Source: Pseudomonas sp. WJP1
GTDB taxonomy: Bacteria > Pseudomonadota > Gammaproteobacteria > Pseudomonadales > Pseudomonadaceae
Direction: 5' to 3'
Length of the DNA: 64,000 nucleotides
Assembly: GCF_028471945.1 (NCBI RefSeq)
Contig: NZ_CP110128.1
Location: 4,142,501-4,206,500, forward strand
The position numbers were made by a program, and so were the translations under genes. Under the pieces are notes generated by a model. It saw nothing but the letters and a program-made list of their open reading frames with translations. It did no database searches and was not told where the DNA came from. Shown here in pieces: positions 42,211 through 53,320 of the stretch; positions within the stretch are counted from its first letter, which is position 1, and each line of letters starts with the position of its first letter.

Positions 42211-42984
42211 ATGACGACTCTTTCGGGCAAGACCGCACTGGTTACCGGCTCCACCAGCGGCATTGGCTTAGGCATAGCCCTGAGCCTGGCCAAGGCTGGC
42301 GCCAACCTGATTCTCAACGGATTCGGCGATGCATCCAAAGTGATTGCCGAAGTAGAGCAGTTCGGCGGCAAGGTTGGCCATCATCCGGCCGACGTCAGCG
42401 ACCCGGCGCAGATCGCCGACATGATCGCCTACGCCGAGCGCGAATTCGGCGGCGTCGACATTCTGGTCAACAACGCCGGCATCCAGCATGTGGCCCCCGT
42501 GGACGAGTTCCCGGTGGAGCGCTGGGATTCGATCATCGCCATCAACCTGTCATCGGTGTTCCACAGCACCCGCCTTGCCCTGCCGGGCATGCGCGCCAAA
42601 GGCTGGGGCCGGGTGATCAACATCGCCTCGGTGCATGGCCTGGTGGGCTCGACGGGCAAGGCCGCTTATGTCGCCGCCAAGCACGGCGTGATAGGGCTGA
42701 CCAAGGTCGTCGCCCTGGAAACGGCCACCAGCAACATCACCTGCAATGCCATTTGCCCGGGCTGGGTGCTGACTCCGCTGGTGCAGAAACAGATCGACGA
42801 TCGTGCCGCCAAGGGCATCGACCTGCAACAGGCGCAGCACGATTTGCTGGCTGAGAAACAGCCGTCGCTGGAGTTCGTGACGCCGCCGCAATTGGGTGAA
42901 CTGGTGCTGTTTTTGTGCAGCGAAGCTGGCACCCAGGTGCGGGGCGCGGCGTGGAATATCGATGGTGGGTGGTTGGCGCAGTAA
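42211..42984 (+). CDS. bdhA: 3-hydroxybutyrate dehydrogenase
   Basis: A 257-residue short-chain dehydrogenase from MTTLSGKTALVTGSTSG; GAGG lies before this ATG. Motifs: TGSTSGIG (NAD), NNAG, catalytic Ser in INIASVHG, YVAAKHG (Tyr-x-x-x-Lys), and PGWVLTPLVQKQI typical of bacterial D-3-hydroxybutyrate dehydrogenases. It oxidises R-3-hydroxybutyrate to acetoacetate with NAD. It is 7 bases after the permease. Confidence 0.93.
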   Translation: MTTLSGKTALVTGSTSGIGLGIALSLAKAGANLILNGFGDASKVIAEVEQFGGKVGHHPADVSDPAQIADMIAYAEREFGGVDILVNNAGIQHVAPVDEFPVERWDSIIAINLSSVFHSTRLALPGMRAKGWGRVINIASVHGLVGSTGKAAYVAAKHGVIGLTKVVALETATSNITCNAICPGWVLTPLVQKQIDDRAAKGIDLQQAQHDLLAEKQPSLEFVTPPQLGELVLFLCSEAGTQVRGAAWNIDGGWLAQ

Positions 42985-43012
42985 ACACCCGCTGGACCGA
43001 GTTATCGGTCAT

Positions 43013-43140
43013 CGCCTGTAGGAGCCAGCGATGCGGCGACCCGACTTGCCGGCGAACCAGACGCCGCCGTGTATCTGTTAGACCGCGTCATCGTTCTTCG
43101 CCGGCAAGTCGGGTCGCCGCATCGCTGGCTCCTACAGGCG
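43013..43140. repeat. Extended REP doublet with 44-bp perfect arms
   Basis: Arms 43013-43056 and 43097-43140 are exact reverse complements (CGCCTGTAGGAGCCAGCGATG...), longer than the other doublets because GCGATGCGGCGACCCGA is inserted in both arms. It lies between bdhA and the synthetase gene. Confidence 0.9.
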
Positions 43141-43173
43141 AATGACTCTGCAGATAAAAAAAAGAGGCACATC

Positions 43174-45129
<1,956 letters not shown>

Positions 45130-45143
45130 AACACAGCCTCCCC

Positions 45144-45243
45144 TGTAGGAGCGAGCCTGCTCGCGATGGAGGTCCGGGCACCGCGGGGATTCAGGCATCC
45201 CGCGTTATCGTTTGCGACCATCGCGAGCAGGCTCGCTCCTACA
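45144..45243. repeat. REP doublet
   Basis: Perfect inverted arms TGTAGGAGCGAGCCTGCTCG... (45144-45169 and 45218-45243) after the synthetase gene. Confidence 0.9.
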
Positions 45244-45253
45244 AGGGTATGGG

Positions 45254-46363
45254 TCAATCCATCAAGCCCCAGTCACCTGACGATTGTGCAGAACCTCGCG
45301 TTGTATCGCCGTGCAACTTCAACCGCAATCGCAGGTTGTTCACCGAATCTGCATGTTTCAACGCTTCTTCCTCGTCGATCACACCTTCTGCGACCAACTC
45401 GAACAGCGCCCCGTCAAACGTTTGCATCCCCAGCGCCACCGACTTCTCCATCACCCCTTTGAGCTCGGAAAACTCATTACGCCGGATCAAGCCACCAACG
45501 GTCGGCGTTCCCAGCATCACCTCTACCGCAGCACGCCGCTGGCCATCAACGCTACGTACCAGACGCTGCGACACAAAGGCCTTGAGGTTGTTGCCCAGAT
45601 CGTTAAGCAGTTGTCCCCGGCGCTCTTCAGGAAAAAAATTGATAATGCGATCGAGCGCCTGGCTGGCGTTGTGGGCGTGCAGCGTGGAGATCACCAGGTG
45701 CCCGGAATCGGCAAACGCCAAGGCATGCTCCATGGTTTCGCGGTCGCTGATCTCGCCGATCAGCACCACGTCCGGCGCCTGGCGCAGGGCATTTTTCAAC
45801 GCAGCATGAAAACTGCGGGTGTCGACACCGACTTCGCGCTGGTTGATGATCGATCGCTGGTGCCGGTGGATGTACTCGATCGGGTCTTCGATGGTGACGA
45901 TGTGGCCGCTACCGTGACGATTACGGTAGTCGATCAACGCCGCCAGCGAGGTAGACTTGCCCGAGTCGGTAGCGCCGACGAACAGCATCAGCCCTTGCTT
46001 GAGCATCACCGTTTCAAGCAACACCGACGGCAACTTGAGGTCTTCGAAGCGTGGTATGTCGAGCTTGACGTTGCGCACGACCATCGACACATCGTTACGC
46101 TGCTTGAAGATGTTCACCCGAAAGCGTCCGATCCCGGGCGGGGAGATCGCCAGGTTCATTTCCAGGTCCCGATCGAACTCAAGGCGCTGTTCGGCGTCCA
46201 TGATGGACGCAGCAATCACAGCGATTTCTCCCGGCTTGAACGGTCGGTCCGCCAGGGCGGTGAGCACTCCGTCGAATCGCGCACTGGGCGGCGCGCCGGT
46301 GGACAGGTAGAGATCAGAGCCATCCTGGCTGGCCAGGCGGCTTAACAACGCGTCGATTTCCAT
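45254..46363 (-). CDS. PilT/PilU-family twitching ATPase
   Basis: A 369-residue protein from MEIDALLSRLASQDGSDLY. It has the PilU-like N-terminal PAS-like domain (SDLYLSTGAPPSARFDGVL), Walker A FVGATDSGKSTSLA (Asp where most members have Gly), the Asp box VTIEDPIEYIHRHQRSIINQREVGVDT, Walker B APDVVLIGEISDRETMEHAL and the His box STLHAHNASQALDRII. PilU is an accessory retraction ATPase for type IV pili. No other pilus gene is nearby, so this copy is solitary. The symbol pilU is likely but not certain. Confidence 0.85.
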   Translation of the reverse strand: MEIDALLSRLASQDGSDLYLSTGAPPSARFDGVLTALADRPFKPGEIAVIAASIMDAEQRLEFDRDLEMNLAISPPGIGRFRVNIFKQRNDVSMVVRNVKLDIPRFEDLKLPSVLLETVMLKQGLMLFVGATDSGKSTSLAALIDYRNRHGSGHIVTIEDPIEYIHRHQRSIINQREVGVDTRSFHAALKNALRQAPDVVLIGEISDRETMEHALAFADSGHLVISTLHAHNASQALDRIINFFPEERRGQLLNDLGNNLKAFVSQRLVRSVDGQRRAAVEVMLGTPTVGGLIRRNEFSELKGVMEKSVALGMQTFDGALFELVAEGVIDEEEALKHADSVNNLRLRLKLHGDTTRGSAQSSGDWGLMD

Positions 46364-46483
46364 GGCAAAAAGCACCTACGAAGCATTCAATGTTAAAAAA
46401 TGACCTGAAGCAGGTCATCCAGCGTCTACTGCCCTGCAAGGATAGTTGACGCCGCCACACCGACTTTTGTGCAGGACATCTTG

Positions 46484-49021
46484 ATGAACGCATCACCGAC
46501 CGGCAGCGATGCCCAGGCCTTGATTGCCAGACTCGACTGGGCAAACAGCCCCCTGGGCGCTGCTGGCACCTGGCCACAGAGCCTGCGTACCGCCGTGGAC
46601 ATCGTGATTCATTCGCCGATGCCGATGCTGCTGCTCTGGGGGCCGCAGCTGACGCAGATCTACAACGACGGCTTCGCACTGCTGGCCGGCAGCAAGCATC
46701 CGCACGCTTTCGGACAGCCAACCCACCAGATCTGGCCCGAATTAAAGGACTTTACCGACCCGATTTACAGCGCAGTCCTACAAGGCCAGGTGCGAACCTA
46801 CAGCGAACAGCGCTTTACCCTGCAGCGCGACGGTATCGATTCCGACTTCTGGCTTGACCTGACCTATAGCCCTATCCGCGATGAAGACGCCCAAGTCGCC
46901 GGGATCCTGGTCACCGCCATCGAAACCAACGAACGCCGGCGCATCGCCCTCGAACTGGAACAGCGTTCCGCCGCGAGCCTCAAGGCCCAGCAAGACACCG
47001 AAGAACGCCTGCAACTGGCCCTCGCCGCCACCGACGCGGTCGGCACCTGGGATTGGGACATCAGTCAGGACCGCTTCATCGCCGACGCTCACTTCGCCCA
47101 ATTGCACGGCATCGAGCCGGCCCTGTCCGGCCAGCTGCCCATCAGCGAATACCTGCACGGCGTCCATCCTGAAGACCGCGCCCTGATCGCCCGCAGCATC
47201 AAGCATTGCATCACCCACGGCAGCGAATATGCCGAGGAATACCGCCTGCTGCAGCCTGATGGCCAGTTGCGCTGGGTGTTCGCCCGCGGACGCTGCTACA
47301 AGGATCACCATGGGCGGCCGATCCGCTTCCTCGGCGCGGCCCTCGACCTGACCGATCGCAAGAACACCGAGCAGGCCTTGCGCCAGAGCCAGACCGAGCT
47401 GCAGTTGATCATCAACGCCATGCCGATCCTGATCAGCTACGTTGATCGCGAGGAGCGCTTTCGCCTGAACAACGCCGCCTACCTGGACTGGTATGGCCTG
47501 ACGCCCCAGGAACTCTATGGCCGCACCATTCGCGAAGTGCTGGGTGATGAGGCCTACGCCTTGCGTGCCGAGCACATCGCCCAGGCCCTGACCGGCAAGC
47601 CCTGCTGCTTCAGCATCAGCACCCCGCACCGCGACGGCAGCATGCGCCAGGCGCTGATGAATTACCTGCCGCGTCACGGCGCGGATGGCGCGGTGAATGG
47701 TTTCTACATCTTCGTCATCGACGAAACCGAGCGCAAACAGACCGAAGAAGCGCTACGCAACCTCAACGAAACCCTCGAAGAACGGGTGAGTGCCCGCACC
47801 CGACAATTGGCCGAGGCCAACGAAAAACTGCTGAGCGAGATGTTCGAACGCGAGCGCGCCGAAGAAGCCCTGCGGCATGCGCAGAAGATGGAAGCGCTGG
47901 GCCAGCTCACCGGCGGCATCGCCCATGACTTCAACAATATGCTCACTGGAATCATCGGCAGCCTGGACCTGATGCAGCGCTACATCGCCGACGGCCGCGC
48001 CGCCGAAGTCAGCCGTTTCACCGAGGCCGCGGTGTCCTCGGCCAATCGCGCCGCCGCCCTCACCCATCGGCTGCTGGCGTTCTCGAGGCGTCAGTCGCTG
48101 GATCGCAAGACGCTGAACGCCAACGACCTGATCCACTCCCTGGAAGATTTGCTCAGCCGGACCAAGGGCGACCACATCGAACTCAAGCTGCAACTGGCCG
48201 AAGATGCCTGGCCGGTCAGCACCGACGTCAGTCAACTGGAAAACGCCCTGCTCAACCTGGTGATCAACGCCCGGGACGCCATGCCCGAGGGTGGCCAGAT
48301 GTGCATCGAAACCGCCAATGTCTACCTCGACGGCAGTGATATCACCACCCTGGAACCGGTCAAGGCCGGGGATTACCTGATGATCGCGGTCAGCGACAAC
48401 GGCACCGGCATGACGCCCAAGGTATTGTCCAAGGCATTCGACCCGTTCTTCACCACCAAACCCATCGGCCAGGGTACCGGGCTTGGGTTGTCGATGATCT
48501 ACGGTTTCGCCCAGCAGTCGGGTGGCCACGTGACCCTGTTCAGTCTGCCCGGCCAGGGCACCAGCGTGCGCCTGTACTTGCCGAGACTGCGAGGCGTCGA
48601 GCCGCAGGATGTGCTGTCGCCCGTGGTCAGCGAAGCACCGTCGGCGATTGCCGGCGAAACGGTGGTGCTGGTGGAAGACGACCCGGCGGTGCGCATGCTG
48701 GTCACCGATCTGCTCAAGGAGCTGGGTTATCACGCCTATGAAGCCGAAGACGCGAAGACGGCCCTGCCCTTGCTCGAATCCGACTTGCGGGTTGATCTGC
48801 TGGTCACCGACGTTGGGCTGCCCGGGATGAATGGACGCCAACTGGCGGAAATCGCGCGCCAGCATCGCCCGGAACTGAAAGTGCTGTTCATGACCGGTTA
48901 CGCGCAGATGGCCGCCGAACGCCAGGGCTTTCTCGAAGAAGGCATGGACATGGTGGCCAAACCGTTTTCCATTGATCTGCTGGCCAACAAGATTCGCACG
49001 ATGATCGGTCAACCGCAGTGA
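46484..49021 (+). CDS. Hybrid sensor histidine kinase with PAS domains
   Basis: An 845-residue protein from MNASPTGSDAQALIAR. There are three PAS-like domains (about 5-150, 165-290 and 300-420), a coiled coil (ERVSARTRQLAEANEKLLSEMFERERAEEAL), a HisKA domain with H-box GGIAHDFNNMLTGI, an HATPase domain (NLVINARDAMP, DNGTGM, GTGLGLSM) and a C-terminal receiver domain with phospho-Asp in LLVTDVGLPG. There is no membrane span, so it senses a cytoplasmic signal. There is no partner regulator next to it. Confidence 0.9.
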   Translation: MNASPTGSDAQALIARLDWANSPLGAAGTWPQSLRTAVDIVIHSPMPMLLLWGPQLTQIYNDGFALLAGSKHPHAFGQPTHQIWPELKDFTDPIYSAVLQGQVRTYSEQRFTLQRDGIDSDFWLDLTYSPIRDEDAQVAGILVTAIETNERRRIALELEQRSAASLKAQQDTEERLQLALAATDAVGTWDWDISQDRFIADAHFAQLHGIEPALSGQLPISEYLHGVHPEDRALIARSIKHCITHGSEYAEEYRLLQPDGQLRWVFARGRCYKDHHGRPIRFLGAALDLTDRKNTEQALRQSQTELQLIINAMPILISYVDREERFRLNNAAYLDWYGLTPQELYGRTIREVLGDEAYALRAEHIAQALTGKPCCFSISTPHRDGSMRQALMNYLPRHGADGAVNGFYIFVIDETERKQTEEALRNLNETLEERVSARTRQLAEANEKLLSEMFERERAEEALRHAQKMEALGQLTGGIAHDFNNMLTGIIGSLDLMQRYIADGRAAEVSRFTEAAVSSANRAAALTHRLLAFSRRQSLDRKTLNANDLIHSLEDLLSRTKGDHIELKLQLAEDAWPVSTDVSQLENALLNLVINARDAMPEGGQMCIETANVYLDGSDITTLEPVKAGDYLMIAVSDNGTGMTPKVLSKAFDPFFTTKPIGQGTGLGLSMIYGFAQQSGGHVTLFSLPGQGTSVRLYLPRLRGVEPQDVLSPVVSEAPSAIAGETVVLVEDDPAVRMLVTDLLKELGYHAYEAEDAKTALPLLESDLRVDLLVTDVGLPGMNGRQLAEIARQHRPELKVLFMTGYAQMAAERQGFLEEGMDMVAKPFSIDLLANKIRTMIGQPQ

Positions 49022-49076
49022 GTTGGGGCATAATCGCGCCCCCTCGCTGCCACTACCGTAACAAGGTATCTGCCCC

Positions 49077-49352
49077 ATGAAAGCTCAAGCCCGCCATATC
49101 CTGGTGAAAACCTCGGAAGAAGCCGAGCAACTCAAGCAACGCATCGCCAAGGGCGAAGCCTTCGATGTGCTGGCCAAGAAGTACTCCACCTGCCCGTCCG
49201 GTAAACGCGGCGGCGACCTGGGTGAAGTGCGGCCGGGCCAGATGGTCGGGGCGATCGACGCGGTGATCTTCAAGAAACCGCTGCGGGTGGTGCATGGGCC
49301 GATCAAGAGCAAGTTTGGCTATCACCTGGTGCAGGTGTTTTACCGGGATTGA
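49077..49352 (+). CDS. Second parvulin-type peptidyl-prolyl isomerase
   Basis: A 91-residue single parvulin domain: MKAQARHILVKTSEEAEQLK..., FDVLAKKYSTCPSGKRGGDLGEVRPGQMVGAID and GPIKSKFGYHLVQVF. It is a paralogue of ppiC at 32982-33263. It follows the sensor kinase by about 55 bases and may be transcribed with it. Confidence 0.93.
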   Translation: MKAQARHILVKTSEEAEQLKQRIAKGEAFDVLAKKYSTCPSGKRGGDLGEVRPGQMVGAIDAVIFKKPLRVVHGPIKSKFGYHLVQVFYRD

Positions 49353-49373
49353 CTGGTTGGCTTGCGGGCCCCA

Positions 49374-49462
49374 TCGCTGGCAAGCCAGCTCCCCCAGGGA
49401 TTTGTAAATGGCCACAGATTTCAGCCGCGCCATAAAACCTGTGGGAGCTGGCTTGCCAGCGA
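49374..49462. repeat. REP doublet (GCTGGCTTGCCAGC variant)
   Basis: Inverted arms TCGCTGGCAAGCCAGCTCCC (49374-49393) and its complement (49443-49462). Confidence 0.85.
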
Positions 49463-49493
49463 ACCGATGGCGCAGCCAGCGGCCATCCACCAC

Positions 49494-50426
49494 TTACTTG
49501 GGAATCAAAGCCCCAGGCACCTGAATCACCCGACTCGCCAACCGATGCCCCGCCCCAGCCGCCTCGACCGGGCTCCCGCCCTTGAGCCGCGAGGCCAGGT
49601 ACGCCGCACTGAACGAATCCCCCGCCGCCGTGGTATCCACCACCCGCTCGACTTTCTGCGCCGGCACTTCGAATGACTCGCCAGCACAACGAATCAGACA
49701 GGCCTCGGCGCCGCGCTTGAGCACCACTTCAGGCGTGCCAATCTGCTCGTACGCTGCAAACACCGCCTCGCAATCGGCGAAATGGAACAACGCCTGCTCA
49801 TCATCGACGGTCAGCAGCGCCAGGTCGACATAGGGCAGGACCTTGCGGTAAGCCACCCGCGCCTCCTCCACCGAGGCCCACAAACGCGGCCGGTAGTTGT
49901 TGTCGAAGACGATCCGCGCATCACGCTGGCGCGCTTCGATCAGGGTTTCCAGTAACTTTTCCCGACCTTGTACGCCGAGTACCGCGAGGGTGATGCCGCT
50001 GAAATACAACACGTCGTAATCCGGCAGCGCAGCCAGGATCGGCGCGGCGGCCGGGGTGGTGAAGCAATCGCGCACCGCCGCTTCATTGCGCCAATAGAGA
50101 AAACGCCGCTCGCCGGCGGCGTCGGTCTGGATGCAATACAGCCCCGGCAAGCGCCCGGGCAAGCGCTGGACCTTGCTCAGGCCAATGTTTTCAGCGGCCC
50201 AGCTCTGGCACATGGCATCGCTGAAACTGTCATCGCCCAGGGCGGTGACGTAATCCACCGATCCCGCCGCGCCCAGCTCCCGGGACAGGTAGACCGCGGT
50301 GTTCAACGTATCGCCGCCGAAACTCTGTTGCAGACTGCCGTCGGCGCGGTGTTGCAACTCGATCATGCATTCGCCGATCAGGGCGATGCGCGGGGTGTGG
50401 GGGGCCAGGGTGTTGATGGTATGCAT
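49494..50426 (-). CDS. PfkB-family sugar kinase, probably 2-dehydro-3-deoxygluconokinase
   Basis: A 310-residue ribokinase-fold protein. Motifs: IALIGECMIELQH at the start, QSFGGDTLNTAVYLSREL (substrate-binding GGDTLNTA of KDG kinases), VFDNNYRPRLW, and the catalytic DTTAAGDSFSAAYLA near the end. KDG kinase phosphorylates 2-dehydro-3-deoxygluconate. Here it clusters with a deaminase-like enzyme, RidA and an IclR regulator, so the actual substrate may be a related keto acid sugar. The sequence supports the family strongly and the exact substrate less so. Confidence 0.85.
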   Translation of the reverse strand: MHTINTLAPHTPRIALIGECMIELQHRADGSLQQSFGGDTLNTAVYLSRELGAAGSVDYVTALGDDSFSDAMCQSWAAENIGLSKVQRLPGRLPGLYCIQTDAAGERRFLYWRNEAAVRDCFTTPAAAPILAALPDYDVLYFSGITLAVLGVQGREKLLETLIEARQRDARIVFDNNYRPRLWASVEEARVAYRKVLPYVDLALLTVDDEQALFHFADCEAVFAAYEQIGTPEVVLKRGAEACLIRCAGESFEVPAQKVERVVDTTAAGDSFSAAYLASRLKGGSPVEAAGAGHRLASRVIQVPGALIPK

Positions 50427-50467
50427 GTTGTGGGGTCTCTGGTGTTTCTTTGTTGTCTGTCAGGGCC

Positions 50468-50538
50468 CCTTCGCGGGCAAGCCTCGCTCCTACAATGGAA
50501 CGCATTCCCTCTGTAGGAGCGAGGCTTGCCCGCGAAGG
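50468..50538. repeat. Short-loop REP doublet
   Basis: 27-bp arms of the CCTTCGCGGGCAAGCCTCG type (50468-50494 and 50512-50538) separated by only 17 bases. Confidence 0.9.
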
Positions 50539-50558
50539 CCGCGACTCGGTCTCAAGCC

Positions 50559-51776
50559 TTAGAAACAGGTCTCCATGGTCTCGACAACGTTCAATTGCTC
50601 ATCCACCAAACAACCCACGCGCCATTTGTCGAACGTCAGGCACGGGTGCGAAGTGCCGAACGAAATGATGTCGCCCACCCGCAAATCAACCCCCGGCGCC
50701 ACGGTCATGAAGGCATGCTGATCCATCACGGCGGTCACCTTGCAGGCGCTCACGTCATCGCCCTTGGCCGGCACCACACCGGCCCGGTAACGCAGCAACG
50801 GCACCGGCAAGCCGGCGTCATAGGCCACGTCGCGCTTGCCCAGGGCAATCACCGCAAAGCCCGGCTCAGGCAACGACTGCACGTGCGCCCAGACCTCCAG
50901 CGCCGGGCGCAGGCCTTCCTGCAGATCGCTGCGGCGGTCGAGCACGCAGCACTGCGCTTCCTTGTAGATACCATGGTCGTGCGCTACATAGCTGCCAGGA
51001 CGCAAGACGCTGAGGAAGCGACCGCCTGCGTTCTGCGCCTCGAACTCCTCGGCGATCAAGTCATACCAGGCCGAACCTGAAGCGGTGATGATCGGCTTGG
51101 CAATCGCGAAGGTGCCGCTGTCCTGCAACTGCACGGCCAGACGCACCAGGGAGCCGGCGAAAGCGCGGATGCCGCTCACCGCGTGGTCGCCGTGAATCAC
51201 CCCTTCGTACCCCTCGATCCCGGTAAGCGCCAGAGCCGGTTGCGCGGCAATGGCCGACGCCAGGTCGAGCACTTCCTGTTCACTGCGGCAACCGCAACGA
51301 CCGCCGACCACGCCGTACTCGATCATCACGTTCAGGCGCACACCCCGCGAAGCGAAATAGGCGCCGAGGTCGGCGACGTTGTCCGGGTGATCGACCATGC
51401 AATGGAAGTCAAAATTCGGATCAGCCAGAAGATCGGCAATCAACGCCATGTTCGGGGTGCCGACCAACTGGTTGGCCATCAGTACCCGGTGCACGCCGTG
51501 GGCATAGGCTGCGCGGGTTTGCGTGGCGCTGGCCAGGGTGATGCCCCAGGCGCCGGCGTCCAGTTGCCGGCGGAACAGCGCCGGGGCCATGCTGGTCTTG
51601 CCGTGTGGCGCAAGCTGCGCGCCGCTGTTGCTGACAAAGTCCTGCATCCAGCGGATGTTGTGTTCCAGCGCTTCGCGATGCAGCACCAGCGCGGGCAGGC
51701 TGACGTCGCGCACCAGGTGGGCCCCCGTGTGGGCAAAACCCTTTTCCACGGCGGCAATATTCTTGGCAGAAGACAT
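50559..51776 (-). CDS. PLP-dependent D-threonine aldolase/D-serine dehydratase-like enzyme
   Basis: A 405-residue fold-type III PLP enzyme from MSSAKNIAAVEKGFAHTG. The PLP Lys is in LAPHGKTSMAP, the metal site includes the C-terminal FGTSHPCLTFDKW (His and Cys of the zinc site in this family), and GVVGGRCGCRSEQEV is the central loop. Members act on D-hydroxy amino acids, either splitting them (aldolase) or deaminating them. Adjacent RidA removes reactive enamines made by PLP dehydratases, which favours a deaminase. Confidence 0.85.
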   Translation of the reverse strand: MSSAKNIAAVEKGFAHTGAHLVRDVSLPALVLHREALEHNIRWMQDFVSNSGAQLAPHGKTSMAPALFRRQLDAGAWGITLASATQTRAAYAHGVHRVLMANQLVGTPNMALIADLLADPNFDFHCMVDHPDNVADLGAYFASRGVRLNVMIEYGVVGGRCGCRSEQEVLDLASAIAAQPALALTGIEGYEGVIHGDHAVSGIRAFAGSLVRLAVQLQDSGTFAIAKPIITASGSAWYDLIAEEFEAQNAGGRFLSVLRPGSYVAHDHGIYKEAQCCVLDRRSDLQEGLRPALEVWAHVQSLPEPGFAVIALGKRDVAYDAGLPVPLLRYRAGVVPAKGDDVSACKVTAVMDQHAFMTVAPGVDLRVGDIISFGTSHPCLTFDKWRVGCLVDEQLNVVETMETCF

Positions 51777-51815
51777 GGTCGAACTCCTCACATTCGCGGC
51801 CGCGGGCAGCCGCTG

Positions 51816-52580
51816 TCATTCGTTGATGCGACGGGCCAGGCTGTTGGCGCTATCGATCAGCACCCGGCGGTAATCGCTGTAATGGGTCTTGGCATCGGCC
51901 CGTGGGGCGACGATGCACAGGGTGGCAATGGCCACGCCATCGGGGCCTTTGACCGGGGCGGCGAAGCAATGGGTAAAGGTGTCGGCCACGCTGTCGAAGG
52001 AGAAAAAGCCATCGATGCCGGCCTGACGGATTTCCTTGAGAAACTGTTCCAGCGGCAAACGTTCGCCGTTGGGCAGGATGAAATCGTCGTGGTCGATCAG
52101 GTCGACGATTTCCTCGTCACTCAGGTGCGCCAGCAACAGGCGCCCGGACGCTGTCCAGGGAATGGGCGCGTTCTCGCCGATGTCCGAGGAAATGCGGAAA
52201 TGCCGCTCGCCTTCCTTCATCAGCGCCACGGTGTATTTGCGCCCGTTGAGCAGGCACATCTGCGCCGTTTCGTGGGTCTGGCTGACGATGTCCTGCAGGG
52301 CTCGATCGGCTTCGCGGGTCAGGTCGAAATGGCGCAGGTGCGCCTGGCCGAGGAAATACAGCTGGCGACCGAGATAGACATGACCATCCTTGCCCACCGG
52401 TTCCAGGATCCGCCGTTCCAGCAACGAGGCCACCAGCTCGTAGACCGTGGATTTCGGACTGCCGATGCCGTTGGCGATGTCGTTCGGGCGCAGGGGCTGG
52501 CCGATCTCCTTGAGAAAATCGAGGATATCGAAGGCCCGGTCCAGACCGCGAGCCCGGCGCTTGATGGTGTCTTCGCTCAT
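51816..52580 (-). CDS. IclR-family transcriptional regulator
   Basis: A 254-residue protein with an N-terminal winged helix (GLDRAFDILDFLKEIGQPLRPNDIANGIGSPKSTVYELVASLLERRIL) and a C-terminal IclR effector domain (about 85-250, ending ANSLARRI). It lies in the same direction as the kinase and PLP enzyme and probably controls them and ridA; a palindromic site lies upstream of ridA at 53123-53160. The effector is unknown. Confidence 0.9.
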   Translation of the reverse strand: MSEDTIKRRARGLDRAFDILDFLKEIGQPLRPNDIANGIGSPKSTVYELVASLLERRILEPVGKDGHVYLGRQLYFLGQAHLRHFDLTREADRALQDIVSQTHETAQMCLLNGRKYTVALMKEGERHFRISSDIGENAPIPWTASGRLLLAHLSDEEIVDLIDHDDFILPNGERLPLEQFLKEIRQAGIDGFFSFDSVADTFTHCFAAPVKGPDGVAIATLCIVAPRADAKTHYSDYRRVLIDSANSLARRINE

Positions 52581-52607
52581 GTCAGTGGTGCCCTTTCAAA
52601 TTCGCCC

Positions 52608-52634
52608 TGTAGGAGCTGGCTTGCCAGCGAAGGC
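52608..52634. repeat. Single REP
   Basis: CTGTAGGAGCTGGCTTGCCA... without a partner arm, between ridA and the regulator gene. Confidence 0.8.
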
Positions 52635-52655
52635 GTCCGCAAGCTATCGCAAATC

Positions 52656-53045
52656 TCAAGCCTTTTTCTTGTACGCGATGCAGTCGATCTCGACCTTGCA
52701 GTCGACCATCATGTTCGCCTGAACACAGGCCCGGGCCGGTGCGTGTTCAGGTTTGAAATACTCGGAGAAAACCTTGTTGAAACTGGTGAAATCCCGTGGA
52801 TCTTCCAGCCACACGCCAACACGCACCACATCCTCCAGCCCATAGCCGGCTTCTTGGAGAATCGCGACCAGGTTCTTCATGGTCTGGTGCGTCTGCTCGA
52901 CGATGCCACCAACAATGATCTCGCCCTCCACCGCCGGCACCTGCCCGGAGACGTGCAGCCAGCCATCGGCTTCAACGGCGCGGGCGAAAGGACGTGGCTG
53001 ACCGCCAGCGGCGGTGCTGCCGGTGCCGTAACGAGTAATGCTCAT
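52656..53045 (-). CDS. RidA-family enamine/imine deaminase
   Basis: A 129-residue protein with the YjgF/RidA fold: WLHVSGQVPAVEG, VEQTHQTMKNLVAILQEAGYGLEDVVRVGVWLEDPRDFTSFNKVFSEYF and APARACVQANMMVDCKVEIDCIAY, which includes the conserved Arg of the active site. RidA hydrolyses 2-aminoacrylate-type intermediates. It is the first gene of the minus-strand cluster ridA-iclR-deaminase-kinase. Confidence 0.9.
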   Translation of the reverse strand: MSITRYGTGSTAAGGQPRPFARAVEADGWLHVSGQVPAVEGEIIVGGIVEQTHQTMKNLVAILQEAGYGLEDVVRVGVWLEDPRDFTSFNKVFSEYFKPEHAPARACVQANMMVDCKVEIDCIAYKKKA

Positions 53046-53122
53046 GGGTGTATCTCCTGATTGAAAATCGAAGGATCAGATTTATGAAGTCGATCTTCTG
53101 CGAAACCTCGAAGGCTCAGTAA

Positions 53123-53160
53123 ATTCCGCTATAACGGAACATGGTATGCAATAGCGGAAT
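53123..53160. promoter_or_regulatory. Candidate IclR-type operator upstream of ridA
   Basis: ATTCCGCTAT (53123-53132) and ATAGCGGAAT (53151-53160) are perfect inverted repeats, and the first also forms TTCCG-CTATAA-CGGAA with the next bases. Sites of this shape are typical of IclR-family proteins. It is about 80 bases upstream of the ridA start. Confidence 0.55.
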
Positions 53161-53247
53161 GGACGACAGAAAGTGTGCCACAGGTCGTGGACGGAATGTA
53201 GGGGGGAGATTGAAAAGTGTTTTAAACCAGTAAATCCATGAACGTCG

Positions 53248-53298
53248 CTTCGCGAGCAGGTTCGCATTCCACTGGGATGCGTTTCCCTGCTCGCGAAG
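53248..53298. repeat. Short inverted repeat, degenerate REP
   Basis: CTTCGCGAGCAGG and CCTGCTCGCGAAG (13-bp arms, 25-bp loop) between ridA and the TerC-like gene; the TGTAGGAGC heads are missing. It could also act as a terminator. Confidence 0.6.
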
Positions 53299-53320
53299 GC
53301 GCCCTCAAGGCGGGGTAATA

